Shown: positions 36,349-45,259, counted from the stretch's first letter. The stretch is DNA of 64,000 nucleotides from Lachnospiraceae bacterium OF09-6 (GCA_003435055.1 QUMM01000007.1:1-64000); one strand, 5' to 3'. The notes: generated from the letters alone by a model not told the origin. Program-made: numbers and translations.

Positions 36349-37179
36349 ATGAATGAGAATATCAGAGTGATTGCTCTGGATCTGGACGGAACAGCGCTGA
36401 ACAGCCAGAAGCATCTGACCCTGCGGACAAAAGAAGCCATTCTGGCAGCTGTCAGAAAACAGATCAGGGTCATTGTGGCAACAGGACGCACATTTTCGTC
36501 CCTGGCACCGGAGATTCTCGCCATGCCGGAGATTGCCTGTGCGATTACATCGAATGGGGCTGTGGTAAACCGCATTTCAGATGGAAAAGTACTGTTACAT
36601 AATTATCCGGATCCGGAAACAGTGACAGAGATTGCCAGGCTGATTCGTGATGAGAAGGTGGATACGGAGGTCTGCACAGGAGGACAGGCTTATATCGGGC
36701 AGGAATATTACAGCCGTGTCCTGGACGGAAAAACAAACCGGGATGTGCACTATGTGAAGACTACCAGACATCCGGTGCCGGATATTTATCAGTTCCTGAT
36801 GGAGCACAGAGAAGTCATTGAAAATATCAATCTGAATTTTACTACGCCAGAGGAAAAAGCGTTGTGGCGGGAAAGATTTCTGAAGTATCCGGGAGTGACA
36901 CCGACCTCCTCATTTTTGTTTAATGTGGAACTGGGAGGTGCAGCGACCAGCAAAGCCCATGCACTGCAGGAACTGTTGAACGAATGGCAGGTGACAAGCC
37001 GGCAGGTAATGGCTTTTGGAGACAGTGAAAATGATCTGGATCTGATTCAGATGGCGGGAATCGGAGTCGCGATGGCCAATGGATCGGAAACAGTAAAGCA
37101 CGCAGCCGATCTGATAGCGGAAAGCAACGATGAAGATGGTGTGGCAAAGATCATAGAACAGCTTATCAGGGATAGTTGA
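36349..37179 (+). CDS. Cof-type HAD-IIB family hydrolase
   Basis: 276 residues, a sugar-phosphate or FMN-type phosphatase of the Cof/YidA branch. Motif I VIALDLDGTALNSQ, motif II VATGRTFSS, Lys motif in SKAHALQEL and motif III AFGDSENDLDLIQMAG are all present, with a C2B cap in between. A weak SD (AAAGGAAA) precedes the ATG. Substrate specificity cannot be predicted by eye. It lies between the GDPD gene and the MoxR/VWA unit. Confidence 0.9.
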   Translation: MNENIRVIALDLDGTALNSQKHLTLRTKEAILAAVRKQIRVIVATGRTFSSLAPEILAMPEIACAITSNGAVVNRISDGKVLLHNYPDPETVTEIARLIRDEKVDTEVCTGGQAYIGQEYYSRVLDGKTNRDVHYVKTTRHPVPDIYQFLMEHREVIENINLNFTTPEEKALWRERFLKYPGVTPTSSFLFNVELGGAATSKAHALQELLNEWQVTSRQVMAFGDSENDLDLIQMAGIGVAMANGSETVKHAADLIAESNDEDGVAKIIEQLIRDS

Positions 37180-37194
37180 AAGAAGGCAGATCAT

Positions 37195-37625
37195 ATGCGG
37201 GAAAAAAGCAGATATCAGATGAATGTGTCAGTAGTGACGGAGAGTCTCAGAATGAGGGCAGGGAAAGATGCCCCAGAAGAGGAGGCTGCCAGAGTATGGA
37301 AGAAGTTCTCTGAGACCCGGCAGGAACCGGTGAAGATGGCCATGGCATTGTGGGGATATTTCTAAAAGAAGGGATATCTGTACAGCAGCGCCAGGAGATG
37401 GCTGCCTATCTGAAGCCGCGGGTGCGCAATGCAGTGGAGGCACTGATTGAGGAAGATGAACCGGAAAAAATTGCCGTGTTGGAGCAGGCGGGCTGGTTTG
37501 GTGAAAAAGAACTGGATGACTTTATCCGAACAGCCAGAGAACGTCAGAAGCTTCAGGCATTGGTATATCTGATGAAAGAAAAAGATACCCATTATGGGTA
37601 CCGGGAAGAGATGCTGGAATTATAA
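37195..37625 (+). CDS. Uncharacterised protein preceding VWA/MoxR pair, frame interrupted
   Basis: About 143 residues when repaired, family not recognised. The first frame starts MREKSRYQMNVSVVTESLRM and stops after ETRQEPVKMAMALWGYF. The second carries EGISVQQRQEMAAYLKPRVR, EEDEPEKIAVLEQAGWFGEK and MKEKDTHYGYREEMLEL. One extra G at the G-run 37352-37355 fuses them as ALWGIFLKEGISVQQ. No signal or membrane segment is seen; it is charged and probably helical. Its stop overlaps the start of the VWA gene, so it is likely a functional partner of that unit. Confidence 0.6.
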
Positions 37626-38884
37626 TGGAAGAACAGAAAAAAGCCAGACTATGTATTGAAATTCTGCAGAATTGCAGAAATGAATTATATCATGATTTCC
37701 CTTATCTGGACGGGGCATTTGCCAGCGTGGGCTATCGTTGCGTAGAAAAGCCGGTGGGAATTTCCACAGATGGGGACTATTTTCGGACAGAATGTGGATA
37801 TCTCATCAATCTCTATCGGGAGAATCCGGCCAGAGTGACAAGAGGGTATCTGCATATGCTGCTACACTGTCTATATCTGCATATTTTCCCAGAAAAAGAT
37901 GTGAAACCGTATCTGTGGAATCTTGCCTGTGATATTGCAGTAGAACTGGTGATCGAGGGAGAAGGAGTCCGGGAGCTGGCGCTGCCGGAGGATCTGGCAA
38001 GGAATCGTTTCATCTATCGCTTTGGCGGAAAAAAGTGCAGTGCCCAGCAGATCTATCAGATGCTGGGAAAGCAGGATTTTCATGAATCAGTGGAGCAGAT
38101 GCAAAAGTGGTTTGCTTTCGATCTGCATGATGACTGGTATACAAACGGATCCGGAGAACATCGGGCAAAGACAAAGCGGAAATGGGAGAAGATATTAGCT
38201 TACACCGGGCAGAACAGGCAGGATCAGAAGAAAAAGCGGGGTTCCCGAAAGGGAGAAAAAGAAGAGTATCTGACACCGATGGCGAGGAGCCGTTATGATT
38301 ATAAGAAGTTCCTGAAGCAGTTTACTGTACCGAGAGAAGAAGTGGAACTGGATCTGGAAAGCTTTGATTATATTTTTTATCATTTTGGAATGGAAGAATA
38401 TGGAGATATGCCTCTGATCGAACCACTGGAATACAAAGAAGTGAACCGGATGGAAGAACTGGTGATTGCCATTGACACTTCCGGCTCCTGCAGCAGTGAG
38501 ATTGTGCAGCAGTTCCTGGCAGAGACATACAGTATTTTAAGTAACCGGGAAAATTTTTTCCACAAGATGAAAGTATATATTATTCAGTGCGACTGTTGTA
38601 TTCAGGATGTGGTTGTGATACATTCAGAAGAAGAGTGGAAGGCGTATAGTCGGAATATCCGGATACAGGGCAGAGGAGGAACGGATTTTCGCCCGGTGTT
38701 TACGTATGTGCAGGAACAGCGCCAGAAAAAGGAACTGAAGAATCTGAAGGCACTGATTTATTTTACAGACGGGGACGGCATTTATCCCAGAAGTGCGCCA
38801 GATTACAAAACGGCATTTGTATTTCTGGAACGGACACAGAAGATGGATCTGGTACCGCCATGGGCGGTAAAACTGCTGGTGTAG
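37625..38884 (+). CDS. VWA-like domain protein (DUF2201, putative metallopeptidase)
   Basis: 419 residues. The N-terminal region contains HMLLHCLYLHIFP, a His-x3-His pattern typical of the DUF2201 putative metallopeptidase domain, followed by LWNLACDIAVELVIE. A charged linker with a KKRGSRKGEKEE stretch leads to the C-terminal VWA-like domain, with the metal-site motif AIDTSGSCSSE (MIDAS) and LIYFTDGDGIYP. It is encoded directly before a MoxR-like ATPase, the usual pairing of this family, suggesting a chaperone or cofactor-insertion complex. The cellular target is not known. Confidence 0.85.
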   Translation: MEEQKKARLCIEILQNCRNELYHDFPYLDGAFASVGYRCVEKPVGISTDGDYFRTECGYLINLYRENPARVTRGYLHMLLHCLYLHIFPEKDVKPYLWNLACDIAVELVIEGEGVRELALPEDLARNRFIYRFGGKKCSAQQIYQMLGKQDFHESVEQMQKWFAFDLHDDWYTNGSGEHRAKTKRKWEKILAYTGQNRQDQKKKRGSRKGEKEEYLTPMARSRYDYKKFLKQFTVPREEVELDLESFDYIFYHFGMEEYGDMPLIEPLEYKEVNRMEELVIAIDTSGSCSSEIVQQFLAETYSILSNRENFFHKMKVYIIQCDCCIQDVVVIHSEEEWKAYSRNIRIQGRGGTDFRPVFTYVQEQRQKKELKNLKALIYFTDGDGIYPRSAPDYKTAFVFLERTQKMDLVPPWAVKLLV

Positions 38885-38896
38885 GGAGAAAAGAAC

Positions 38897-40423
38897 ATGA
38901 ATATTAAAGAAGCAAAACAGGAGATCAGTCATACATTAAAAGCATATCTGGAAAAGGATGAGCTGGGAAATTACTGCTACGCCCTGGTACGTCAACGGCC
39001 GATTCTTCTGATGGGACCTCCTGGAATCGGAAAAACAGCGATTATGGAGCAGGTGGCCAGGGAAAATCAGGTAGGACTTGTGTCTTATACGATTACTCAT
39101 CATACCAGACAGAGTGCCATCGGTCTGCCACGGATCAGGGAGAAGCTCTATGATGGAAAACCGATGAGCGTTACGGAATACACCATGAGTGAAATCATTG
39201 ATTCGGTCTATGCCTGTATGGAAAAGACCGGGAAAAAAGAGGGAATTCTCTTTATTGATGAGATCAACTGTGCCTCAGAGACACTGGCACCGACCATGCT
39301 GCAGTTCCTGCAGAATAAGACGTTTGGAAGTCATAAGGTTCCGGATGGCTGGATGATTGTGGCAGCAGGGAATCCACCGGAATATAACAAATCTGTCAGG
39401 GAATTCGATATTGTAACCCTGGACCGTGTGAGAAAGATTGATATTGAGGCAGACTGTGATATCTGGATGGAATATGCCTGGAAACATCAGGTGCACGGGG
39501 CGATTTTATCCTATCTGAATATTCGAAAGGAAGATTTTTACCGGGTGGAAAATACGGTGGATGGCAAGTTCTTTGTGACGGCCAGAGGCTGGGAGGATTT
39601 ATCAGAGCTGTTGAAAAGTTATGAGCGGCTTGACATTCCGGTTTCGAATCAGCTGGTGATCCAGTTCCTGCAGCAGGAGGAAGTGGCAGGAAGATTTACC
39701 GCCTATTATCAGCTGTATACCAAATATGGACAGGACTATGGCATCTGTGCGATTCTGGATGACAGTCTTTCCAAAGAGGACAGAGAACAGAAGCTGGATC
39801 TGGCAAAAGCGGGCGGTTTTGAGGAAAGGTTTACCGTAACAGGACTTCTTCTGGATGCGTTAAATGGCCGGTTTGAGATCTGCGCCGAATGGGAAAAACA
39901 GATCCATATGCTGTATGAAGCACTGAAATTCTGGAAAAACTATCAGCCAGAACAGAATACAACAGATAGTCTGACAGAGTTTATACAGGAACGGAAGAAT
40001 CAGAGACAGGTACGGCAGGATGCAGGAATGCTGACCGTGCAGGAGGCGAAGAGGGAGCACTGGCTGATCCGGCAGCTGGAGACTTATGAACAGCGGCTAA
40101 AGGAAGCACACATTCGTAATCGGGAAGAAGGATTTACCCGGATTAAGGCCTGGTTTGCCGAAGAAGTAGAGGCTCGCAATGCCATTGGAGCCAAATCAGG
40201 GGATGCATTGAAATGCGGATTCGCATTTCTGGAAGAAGCCTTTGGAGACGGGCAGGAAATGGTGTTGTTCGTCACAGAACTGTCAAAAAATGAGCGTATT
40301 ATGGAATATGTCAGCAGTCATGGATGTGAGCCATATTTCCGCTACAGTGACAGGCTGCTGTATCGCAGAAGACAGGAAGAACTGCAAAAAGACTGTGAAG
40401 AACTGAGTGCAGATCAGAAATAG
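38897..40423 (+). CDS. MoxR-like AAA+ ATPase paired with VWA protein
   Basis: 508 residues, longer than simple MoxR proteins. The AAA+ core has ILLMGPPGIGKTAIMEQVA (Walker A, about residues 35-53), GILFIDEINCASETLAPTMLQFLQ (Walker B) and WMIVAAGNPPEYNKSVREFD (sensor 1). The C-terminal 200 residues are helical and rich in charged residues (QRLKEAHIRNREEGFTRI), with no recognised domain. It begins 12 bases after the VWA gene. Its P-loop is canonical GKT, unlike that of the isolated MoxR-like protein at 7556. Confidence 0.88.
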   Translation: MNIKEAKQEISHTLKAYLEKDELGNYCYALVRQRPILLMGPPGIGKTAIMEQVARENQVGLVSYTITHHTRQSAIGLPRIREKLYDGKPMSVTEYTMSEIIDSVYACMEKTGKKEGILFIDEINCASETLAPTMLQFLQNKTFGSHKVPDGWMIVAAGNPPEYNKSVREFDIVTLDRVRKIDIEADCDIWMEYAWKHQVHGAILSYLNIRKEDFYRVENTVDGKFFVTARGWEDLSELLKSYERLDIPVSNQLVIQFLQQEEVAGRFTAYYQLYTKYGQDYGICAILDDSLSKEDREQKLDLAKAGGFEERFTVTGLLLDALNGRFEICAEWEKQIHMLYEALKFWKNYQPEQNTTDSLTEFIQERKNQRQVRQDAGMLTVQEAKREHWLIRQLETYEQRLKEAHIRNREEGFTRIKAWFAEEVEARNAIGAKSGDALKCGFAFLEEAFGDGQEMVLFVTELSKNERIMEYVSSHGCEPYFRYSDRLLYRRRQEELQKDCEELSADQK

Positions 40424-40483
40424 ATGCCGGAGCGGGCAAAATAAATTGCAGGTTCTGGATATAATAAAAACGGGAGGATACCG

Positions 40484-41002
40484 ATGAATATATTAGTGGT
40501 AGTAGATATGCAGAATGACTTTATTGATGGGGCGCTGGGCACACCAGAAGCGGTAGCCATTGTGCCGAAGGTCATGGTGAAGATGATGAATTTTGACGGG
40601 CTGGTGCTGGCCACCAGAGATACCCACGGGGAGGATTATCTGGAAAGACAGGAAGGAAAGAAGCTTCCGGTGGTGCATTGCATCAAGGGAACTCATGGAT
40701 GGGAGATCAAAGACGAGATTCAGCAGCTGCTGATCTCACAGCCAATTGACAAACCGACGTTCGGCAGTGAGGCACTGGGAAAAGTATTGAAAGACTTGAA
40801 CAATGATGTGGAGCCGATAGACAGTATTACTCTGGTGGGACTGTGCACAGATATCTGCGTGATTTCCAATGCCATGCTGTTAAAGGCATTTCTGCCGGAG
40901 GTGCCGATCATGGTAGATGCATCCTGTTGTGCAGGAGTCACACCGGAGAGTCATGAACGGGCACTGGAAGCCATGAAAGCCTGTCAGATCGAAATCATCT
41001 GA
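40484..41002 (+). CDS. Isochorismatase-family cysteine hydrolase (nicotinamidase-like)
   Basis: 172 residues. The catalytic pattern is VVDMQNDFIDGALG (Asp), KPTFGSEALG (Lys region) and VGLCTDICVISNAMLLKA (catalytic Cys in the second Cys position). The length and motif spacing match nicotinamidase/pyrazinamidase-like hydrolases, which release ammonia from nicotinamide for NAD salvage, but other amidases in the family share the same pattern. GGGAGG precedes the ATG. It is followed by a redox pair. Confidence 0.85.
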   Translation: MNILVVVDMQNDFIDGALGTPEAVAIVPKVMVKMMNFDGLVLATRDTHGEDYLERQEGKKLPVVHCIKGTHGWEIKDEIQQLLISQPIDKPTFGSEALGKVLKDLNNDVEPIDSITLVGLCTDICVISNAMLLKAFLPEVPIMVDASCCAGVTPESHERALEAMKACQIEII

Positions 41003-41023
41003 TAGAAAGAAGGTGTGTAAGAT

Positions 41024-41923
41024 ATGGACAGATATGATATTGCGATTATCGGTACCGGTCCGGCGGGGATCTCTGCTGCGATCACAGCGAAGGTGCGCAA
41101 TAAGAATATTCTTCTCTTTGGATCCAGAAAAAGCAGCGAAAAGGTATATCGGGCCACGCAGATCCAGAACTATCCGGGACTACCCCAGATCAGTGGGGAA
41201 GAACTGGCAGAGCAGTATCAGAAGCAGCTGGATCAGCTGGGAATTGCAGTGACGGAAGAACGAGTCAGTGCCGTATATGCCATGGGATCTTATTTCGTCA
41301 TTCAGGCATCCGGGAAGATGTATGAAGCATCCAGCGTGATTCTGGCCGCAGGCGTGGTACAGGGAAAGACATTTCCGGGAGAAAAAGAGCTTCTGGGAAG
41401 AGGCGTCAGCTACTGTGCAACCTGTGATGCAATGTTGTATCGTGGGAAAACGGCAGCAGTGATTGGCTATACAAAAGAAGCCGAGGGGGAAAGTGAATTC
41501 CTGGCGGAGCTGGCAGAAAAGGTGTATTATCTGCCAATGTACAAGGAGGAGCCAGAGATCACAGAGGAAACCGGAAAGATCCAGATTATCAGGGAAAAGC
41601 CACAGGCCATTACCGGAACTGATCAGGTAGAGATACTTCAGACCGATAAGAGGGAATATCATGTAGATGGTGTCTTTATTCTGCGGGACAGCATCTCAGC
41701 AGAACAACTGGTTCCGGGACTGGAGATCGAAGATGGTCATGTGAAAGTCAATCTGCAGATGGAGACTAATATTCCGGGATGTTTTGCCTGTGGAGACGTG
41801 GCTGGCAAGCCATATCAGTATGTGAAAGCAGCCGGACAGGGAAATGTGGCAGCATTGTCTGCCGTGAACTGGCTGACCAGGCAGAGACTGGAAAAGCAGC
41901 AGAGTGGAATCATTACAAAGTAG
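41024..41923 (+). CDS. Thioredoxin reductase-like FAD/NAD(P) oxidoreductase
   Basis: 299 residues. The FAD-binding GTGPAGISAAITA lies at the N-terminus, the redox pair C131-A-T-C134 in GVSYCATCDAM, and the C-terminal FAD motif in GCFACGDVAGKPYQYVKAAGQGN. The NADPH-binding Gly-rich motif after the CxxC is degenerate (AVIGYTKEAEGESEFLAEL), where typical TrxR reads GGGDSA, so the electron donor may differ, for example ferredoxin as in some clostridial enzymes. Thioredoxin is encoded 34 bases downstream, so they probably form a system. An SD (AGAAGG) precedes the start. Confidence 0.85.
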   Translation: MDRYDIAIIGTGPAGISAAITAKVRNKNILLFGSRKSSEKVYRATQIQNYPGLPQISGEELAEQYQKQLDQLGIAVTEERVSAVYAMGSYFVIQASGKMYEASSVILAAGVVQGKTFPGEKELLGRGVSYCATCDAMLYRGKTAAVIGYTKEAEGESEFLAELAEKVYYLPMYKEEPEITEETGKIQIIREKPQAITGTDQVEILQTDKREYHVDGVFILRDSISAEQLVPGLEIEDGHVKVNLQMETNIPGCFACGDVAGKPYQYVKAAGQGNVAALSAVNWLTRQRLEKQQSGIITK

Positions 41924-41957
41924 AAATGAATCAGAATAAGATACAGGAGGAATTATC

Positions 41958-42269
41958 ATGGTAAAGATTATTTCAAATAACGATTTGAGTGAAGCAAAGA
42001 AAGAAAAACTGGCACTTTTGGACTTTTCTGCAACCTGGTGCGGACCATGCAGTATGCTGGCACCGGTTCTGCAGGAACTGTCAGAAGAACTGGACGGAAA
42101 GGTCGGTGTCTACAGCATCGATGTGGATCAGAATCCAAGTCTGGCTATCGACTACAAGATCATGAACATCCCGGCACTGGTACTGCTGAAAGATGGAGAA
42201 AAGGTCGGCATGACCGTAGGATTCCAGCCCAAGGCAAGCCTGCAAAAGTTCATTGAGGAACACCGATAA
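41958..42269 (+). CDS. Thioredoxin
   Basis: 103 residues, with the active site in SATWCGPCSML (Cys28, Cys31), cis-Pro in IMNIPALVLLKDGEKVG and the usual C-terminal helix. It reduces protein disulfides with electrons from the preceding reductase. AGGAGG lies upstream. The next gene starts on its last base. Confidence 0.94.
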   Translation: MVKIISNNDLSEAKKEKLALLDFSATWCGPCSMLAPVLQELSEELDGKVGVYSIDVDQNPSLAIDYKIMNIPALVLLKDGEKVGMTVGFQPKASLQKFIEEHR

Positions 42270-42517
42270 TGATTGAACGGGTATTACCATTTCAGTTTAT
42301 TAAAAAATCACCCTTATACGGCAGCTATCAGGGTATGAACTATCGGGTGACAGAGATGAAGGGACAGCTGGAGGTCTGCACTTTTCCAGGTCCTTTTGCC
42401 TTCTGGCATACTCCGGAAGAAAAAAAGACCTATCAGTATTTTGATTATACAGAAGAGGGATATGAGCAGGCCATCCAGTATCTGAATGAAGCCTGGGAAG
42501 CAAAAGACTGGCGGTAG
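42269..42517 (+). CDS. Uncharacterised small protein
   Basis: 82 residues, start overlapping the thioredoxin stop (TAATG). The sequence is rich in aromatic residues (PLYGSYQGMNYRVTEMKGQLE, CTFPGPFAFWHTPEEKKTYQY) and ends EAWEAKDWR. No signal, helix-rich membrane part or known motif is visible. Translational coupling with thioredoxin and the absence of frame disruption support a real gene. Function unknown. Confidence 0.7.
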   Translation: MIERVLPFQFIKKSPLYGSYQGMNYRVTEMKGQLEVCTFPGPFAFWHTPEEKKTYQYFDYTEEGYEQAIQYLNEAWEAKDWR

Positions 42518-42530
42518 GCCATTGGGCAGC

Positions 42531-42584
42531 CATTGGGGACGGAGTTTTCTGGCTTTGCAAGGCCAGAAAACTCCGTCCCCAATG
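42531..42584. repeat. 23-base perfect palindrome (REP-like)
   Basis: Arm 42531-42553 (CATTGGGGACGGAG...) is the exact reverse complement of 42562-42584, with an 8-base loop. No T-run follows, so it is not a standard terminator. Palindromes opening with TTGGGGACGG are reminiscent of REP-type elements mobilised by RAYT transposases; none is encoded in this window. Confidence 0.7.
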
Positions 42585-42614
42585 ACACTCACGAAAGAGA
42601 GGAACAGGAAGTAT

Positions 42615-43337
42615 ATGACATTGATTTTTGACCTGGACGATACCTTATATGATCGGTGCGCACCTTTTGTGAAAGCACTGGAAATGGCGCTTGGAAAAGA
42701 GATTCCGGGTAACAAAAGGGAATGGTATCATATCTACAGTATCTGCAGCCAGGAGATGTTTGAGGCACAGGCCAGAGGAGAAGTCTCTCTGGCAGATTCC
42801 CGTATTTTACGAATTCGCAAGGCCATGAAATATTTTGAAGTTCCTTTTTCAGAAGAACAGGAACAGGCCTATCAGGATGCGTATGCAAAGGAACAGGGAA
42901 ATGTGTGGATGAGCGATACCATAAATGAACTGATGGATCTTGGCATGCAGATGGGAATTACCATGGCAGTGCTGACCAATGGACCAGTGGACCATCAGCT
43001 GAAAAAAGCAGCAACTCTGCATCTGGAAAACTGGATTCCCAGGGAGAAGTTGTTTATCTCGGAAGAGATCGGGTATACAAAACCAGATGTGGGAGCATTT
43101 CACTGCGTGGAGCGAGTGATGAACCAGAATCCAGGGGAGCTCTGGATGATCGGAGATTCCTTTTCCAGCGACATGGAAGGAGCCAAAAAAGCGGGATGGA
43201 AGACCATCTGGCTGAATAAGAATCTGGAGACCGTACCGGAAGGGAAAGAAGCACCGGACTACATAGCACAGACCGAAGAGGAACTTCTGGAGATTGTAAA
43301 GATACTGGTGATGAAGGAGAGCAAAGATGAGCAATAA
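42615..43337 (+). CDS. HAD superfamily hydrolase (pyrimidine 5'-nucleotidase-like)
   Basis: 240 residues. Motif I IFDLDDTLYDRC, motif II VLTNGPVDHQ, motif III in EIGYTKPDVGAFHC and motif IV IGDSFSSDMEGAKKAGW are all complete, with a helical C1 cap. A longer frame runs upstream through the palindrome but has no ribosome site; the ATG at 42615 begins the fold exactly. It probably dephosphorylates a nucleotide or small phosphate ester. The next gene overlaps its 3' end by 11 bases. Confidence 0.87.
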   Translation: MTLIFDLDDTLYDRCAPFVKALEMALGKEIPGNKREWYHIYSICSQEMFEAQARGEVSLADSRILRIRKAMKYFEVPFSEEQEQAYQDAYAKEQGNVWMSDTINELMDLGMQMGITMAVLTNGPVDHQLKKAATLHLENWIPREKLFISEEIGYTKPDVGAFHCVERVMNQNPGELWMIGDSFSSDMEGAKKAGWKTIWLNKNLETVPEGKEAPDYIAQTEEELLEIVKILVMKESKDEQ

Positions 43338-43704
43338 AACAGTACTGGGATTTTGCATCGGTGGAGGAAAGGAAAAACTGATTCGTCAGTGCTGCAGATC
43401 AGCCTGTGCGGAGTATCGCAGTATGGTACCATCTGATTCTAAAAAGAGTCTGGGAAGCCTGGCCGGAATTGCCGGTATTTCACCTAAAGCAGTTGTAGCC
43501 GCAGAGGGAGAAAAGATACAGAGCGAAATGCTGGTATTCTCTGGATTTGACCAGGAAGCACTGGATGAATTTCTGGATCTGTATCGGACGATGGGGATCG
43601 AGAAGATTGATTACAAGGCCATGGTAACCATGCATAATATTTTCTGGACACCGGAAAGCTTATATCAGGAACTGAAAAAAGAACATGCAAGTATGAAGCG
43701 GTAA
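43327..43704 (+). CDS. DUF3783 family protein
   Basis: 125 residues. The C-terminal half (MLVFSGFDQEALDEFLDLYR, then IEKIDYKAMVTMHNIFWT) matches the DUF3783 family as recalled. The N-terminal part has GFCIGGGKEKLIRQCCRSAC. No signal peptide. It overlaps the HAD gene and is closed by a terminator. Function unknown. Confidence 0.72.
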   Translation: MSNKTVLGFCIGGGKEKLIRQCCRSACAEYRSMVPSDSKKSLGSLAGIAGISPKAVVAAEGEKIQSEMLVFSGFDQEALDEFLDLYRTMGIEKIDYKAMVTMHNIFWTPESLYQELKKEHASMKR

Positions 43705-43714
43705 TGCTGTCATA

Positions 43715-43747
43715 AAAAGACCTTCGTGAATTTCACGAAGGTCTTTT
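43715..43747. terminator. Bidirectional terminator between convergent genes
   Basis: AAAAGACCTTCGTGAA (43715-43730) pairs with TTCACGAAGGTCTTTT (43732-43747); A-run and T-run flanks serve both strands. Confidence 0.93.
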
Positions 43748-43763
43748 GGAAATCACAGGATAC

Positions 43764-44666
43764 TTAAACCATAGGATTGACATGAATCATGATGTGCTTG
43801 ATATTATTAAAGTGTTTTTCCACCTGAGTATGAACGCTCTCTGCAATCTCATGAGCATCTGTGAGGGACTTATCTCCATCGACGGAGATCTCTGCATCAA
43901 TATAGATCTTATTGCCGAACATTCTGGTATGAAGCACATCTAGCCGGTCTACCCCATCCTGAGCAGAAATAAAATCTGCCAGTTTTTTCTCGTATTCACT
44001 GCTGCATGCGGTATCCAGCATTTTGGAAACAGCATCTTTTAAAATATCATAAGCAACTTTGATGATACATACGGCAATCGCTACACTGGCCAGTGGATCC
44101 AGAATCGGGAATCCCAGCATGGCGCCGCCGATACCGATCAGAGAACCAATGGAAGACAGAGCATCGGATCTGTGATGCCATGCATCTGCCATAAAAGCTG
44201 CGGAGTTCAGAACTTTGGCATAATGTCTGGTGTACCAGAACATGCCTTCTTTCGTGGCAATCGATACGACTGCGGCAATCAGCGCAATACATTCAGGAGC
44301 CTGAAGTTCTTCATAATGTCCTGCCAGGATGGTTTTTAGTCCACTGAGACCGATCATGAGACCAGTACCGAAGAGAATTGCGCCCAGAAGCAGGGAAGCT
44401 ACACATTCCAGACGTTCATGTCCGTAAGGATGCTCCCGGTCCGGAGCCTGCATGGAAAGCCTGATGCCAAGCCAGGCGATAAAAGTAGCCAGTACGTCTG
44501 ACAGTGAATGAATCGCATCGGATACCATAGCGCTGGAATGTCCGAAGATTCCTGCCAGGAATTTAAATAAAGATAAGATGACGTTACCAATAATACCAAT
44601 CGAGGTAACGCGGTTTACAATAGTCTGTGGATTCTGCCTGGAATCCTGTGTCATCGTGTTTGTCAT
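43764..44666 (-). CDS. Cation diffusion facilitator (CDF) family metal exporter
   Basis: 300 residues. Six membrane helices followed by a cytoplasmic metal-binding domain. Metal-site residues are visible in SDAIHSLSDVLATFIAW (helix 2: D, D) and FMADAWHHRSDALSS (helix 5: H, D). The cytoplasmic tail reads DAVSKMLDTACSSEYEKKLADF and ends IKHIMIHVNPMV. It exports divalent cations (Co, Ni, Zn, Fe or Mn) by proton exchange. The NiCo riboswitch upstream points to cobalt/nickel. GGAGTC precedes the ATG. Confidence 0.92.
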   Translation of the reverse strand: MTNTMTQDSRQNPQTIVNRVTSIGIIGNVILSLFKFLAGIFGHSSAMVSDAIHSLSDVLATFIAWLGIRLSMQAPDREHPYGHERLECVASLLLGAILFGTGLMIGLSGLKTILAGHYEELQAPECIALIAAVVSIATKEGMFWYTRHYAKVLNSAAFMADAWHHRSDALSSIGSLIGIGGAMLGFPILDPLASVAIAVCIIKVAYDILKDAVSKMLDTACSSEYEKKLADFISAQDGVDRLDVLHTRMFGNKIYIDAEISVDGDKSLTDAHEIAESVHTQVEKHFNNIKHIMIHVNPMV

Positions 44667-44756
44667 AGATAAGACTCCTTTTTTATAGTTGATTCATACA
44701 ATAGTGGGTGATACTCTTTTGTGTCACATTCGCTTTCGCAGAATTATTTCAAAAAG

Positions 44757-44786
44757 AAAAGCTGGAATCCATCTCCCAGCTAAAAA
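44757..44786 (-). terminator. NiCo-riboswitch expression-platform terminator
   Basis: On the minus strand AGCTGG...CCAGCT is followed by TTTTCTTTTT. Upstream and downstream CGCAGAAT/ATTCTGCG segments could form an alternative antiterminator. Confidence 0.72.
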
Positions 44787-44805
44787 AATTCTGCGGAACC
44801 GTATC

Positions 44806-44915
44806 TACTGTCCCACAGATATCGAAGTTTATCTATCGAATGATCTGTTGCCGCATCAGCGGCCCGGCTTTCTGAACACGAATGAATCATGCTTCAGTGC
44901 CTGCTCAGTTTGTAC
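44806..44915 (-). ncRNA. NiCo (czcD) riboswitch
   Basis: Read on the minus strand, conserved segments follow in order: GAGCAGGCACTGAAG, TTCAGAAAGCCGGGCCGC, GCGGCAACAGATC and ATCTGTGGGACAG. They form a four-stem junction (CTGAA/TTCAG, GCCGC/GCGGC, CAGAT/ATCTG). This matches the nickel/cobalt riboswitch that controls CDF exporters, placed about 140 bases before the gene with a terminator between. The rest of 44916-45259 holds no supported feature. Confidence 0.75.
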
Positions 44916-45259
44916 TGTTGATCGCGCATTTCATAAGAAATGTAATGCAGTGCAAAGAGATCTTCTATAAAATAGCACAGACGAAAAGTGATGTCAACAG
45001 CTTCAAAAACTAATCTTTCTTATGATATTCTGACAAAAAATTGCAGGTGCTAACTATGGATAGAGAACATGAAATCGCGAAGAAACTACATGAAAAACAG
45101 ATTGTAATATTCCAGCTGTTCTTATATACTAGTACATCATACTGCAAATAACTGTACCATATTACTTGCGTGAATTTTCATTCTGCGTTATTAGTCCAGT
45201 TAATTTTTGTATGCTGTACTGGCTGTTAAGTGACAAAAATAAAAAGAAAGGTTTGAACT

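Noticed and set aside
44689..44970. Plus-strand open frame of 93 codons upstream of the CDF gene
   Set aside because: It lies across the NiCo riboswitch and its terminator on the opposite strand, and has no ribosome site.
45057..45152. Possible 31-codon peptide (MDREHEIAKKLHEKQ...)
   Set aside because: No convincing ribosome site and no comparison possible; too short to support.
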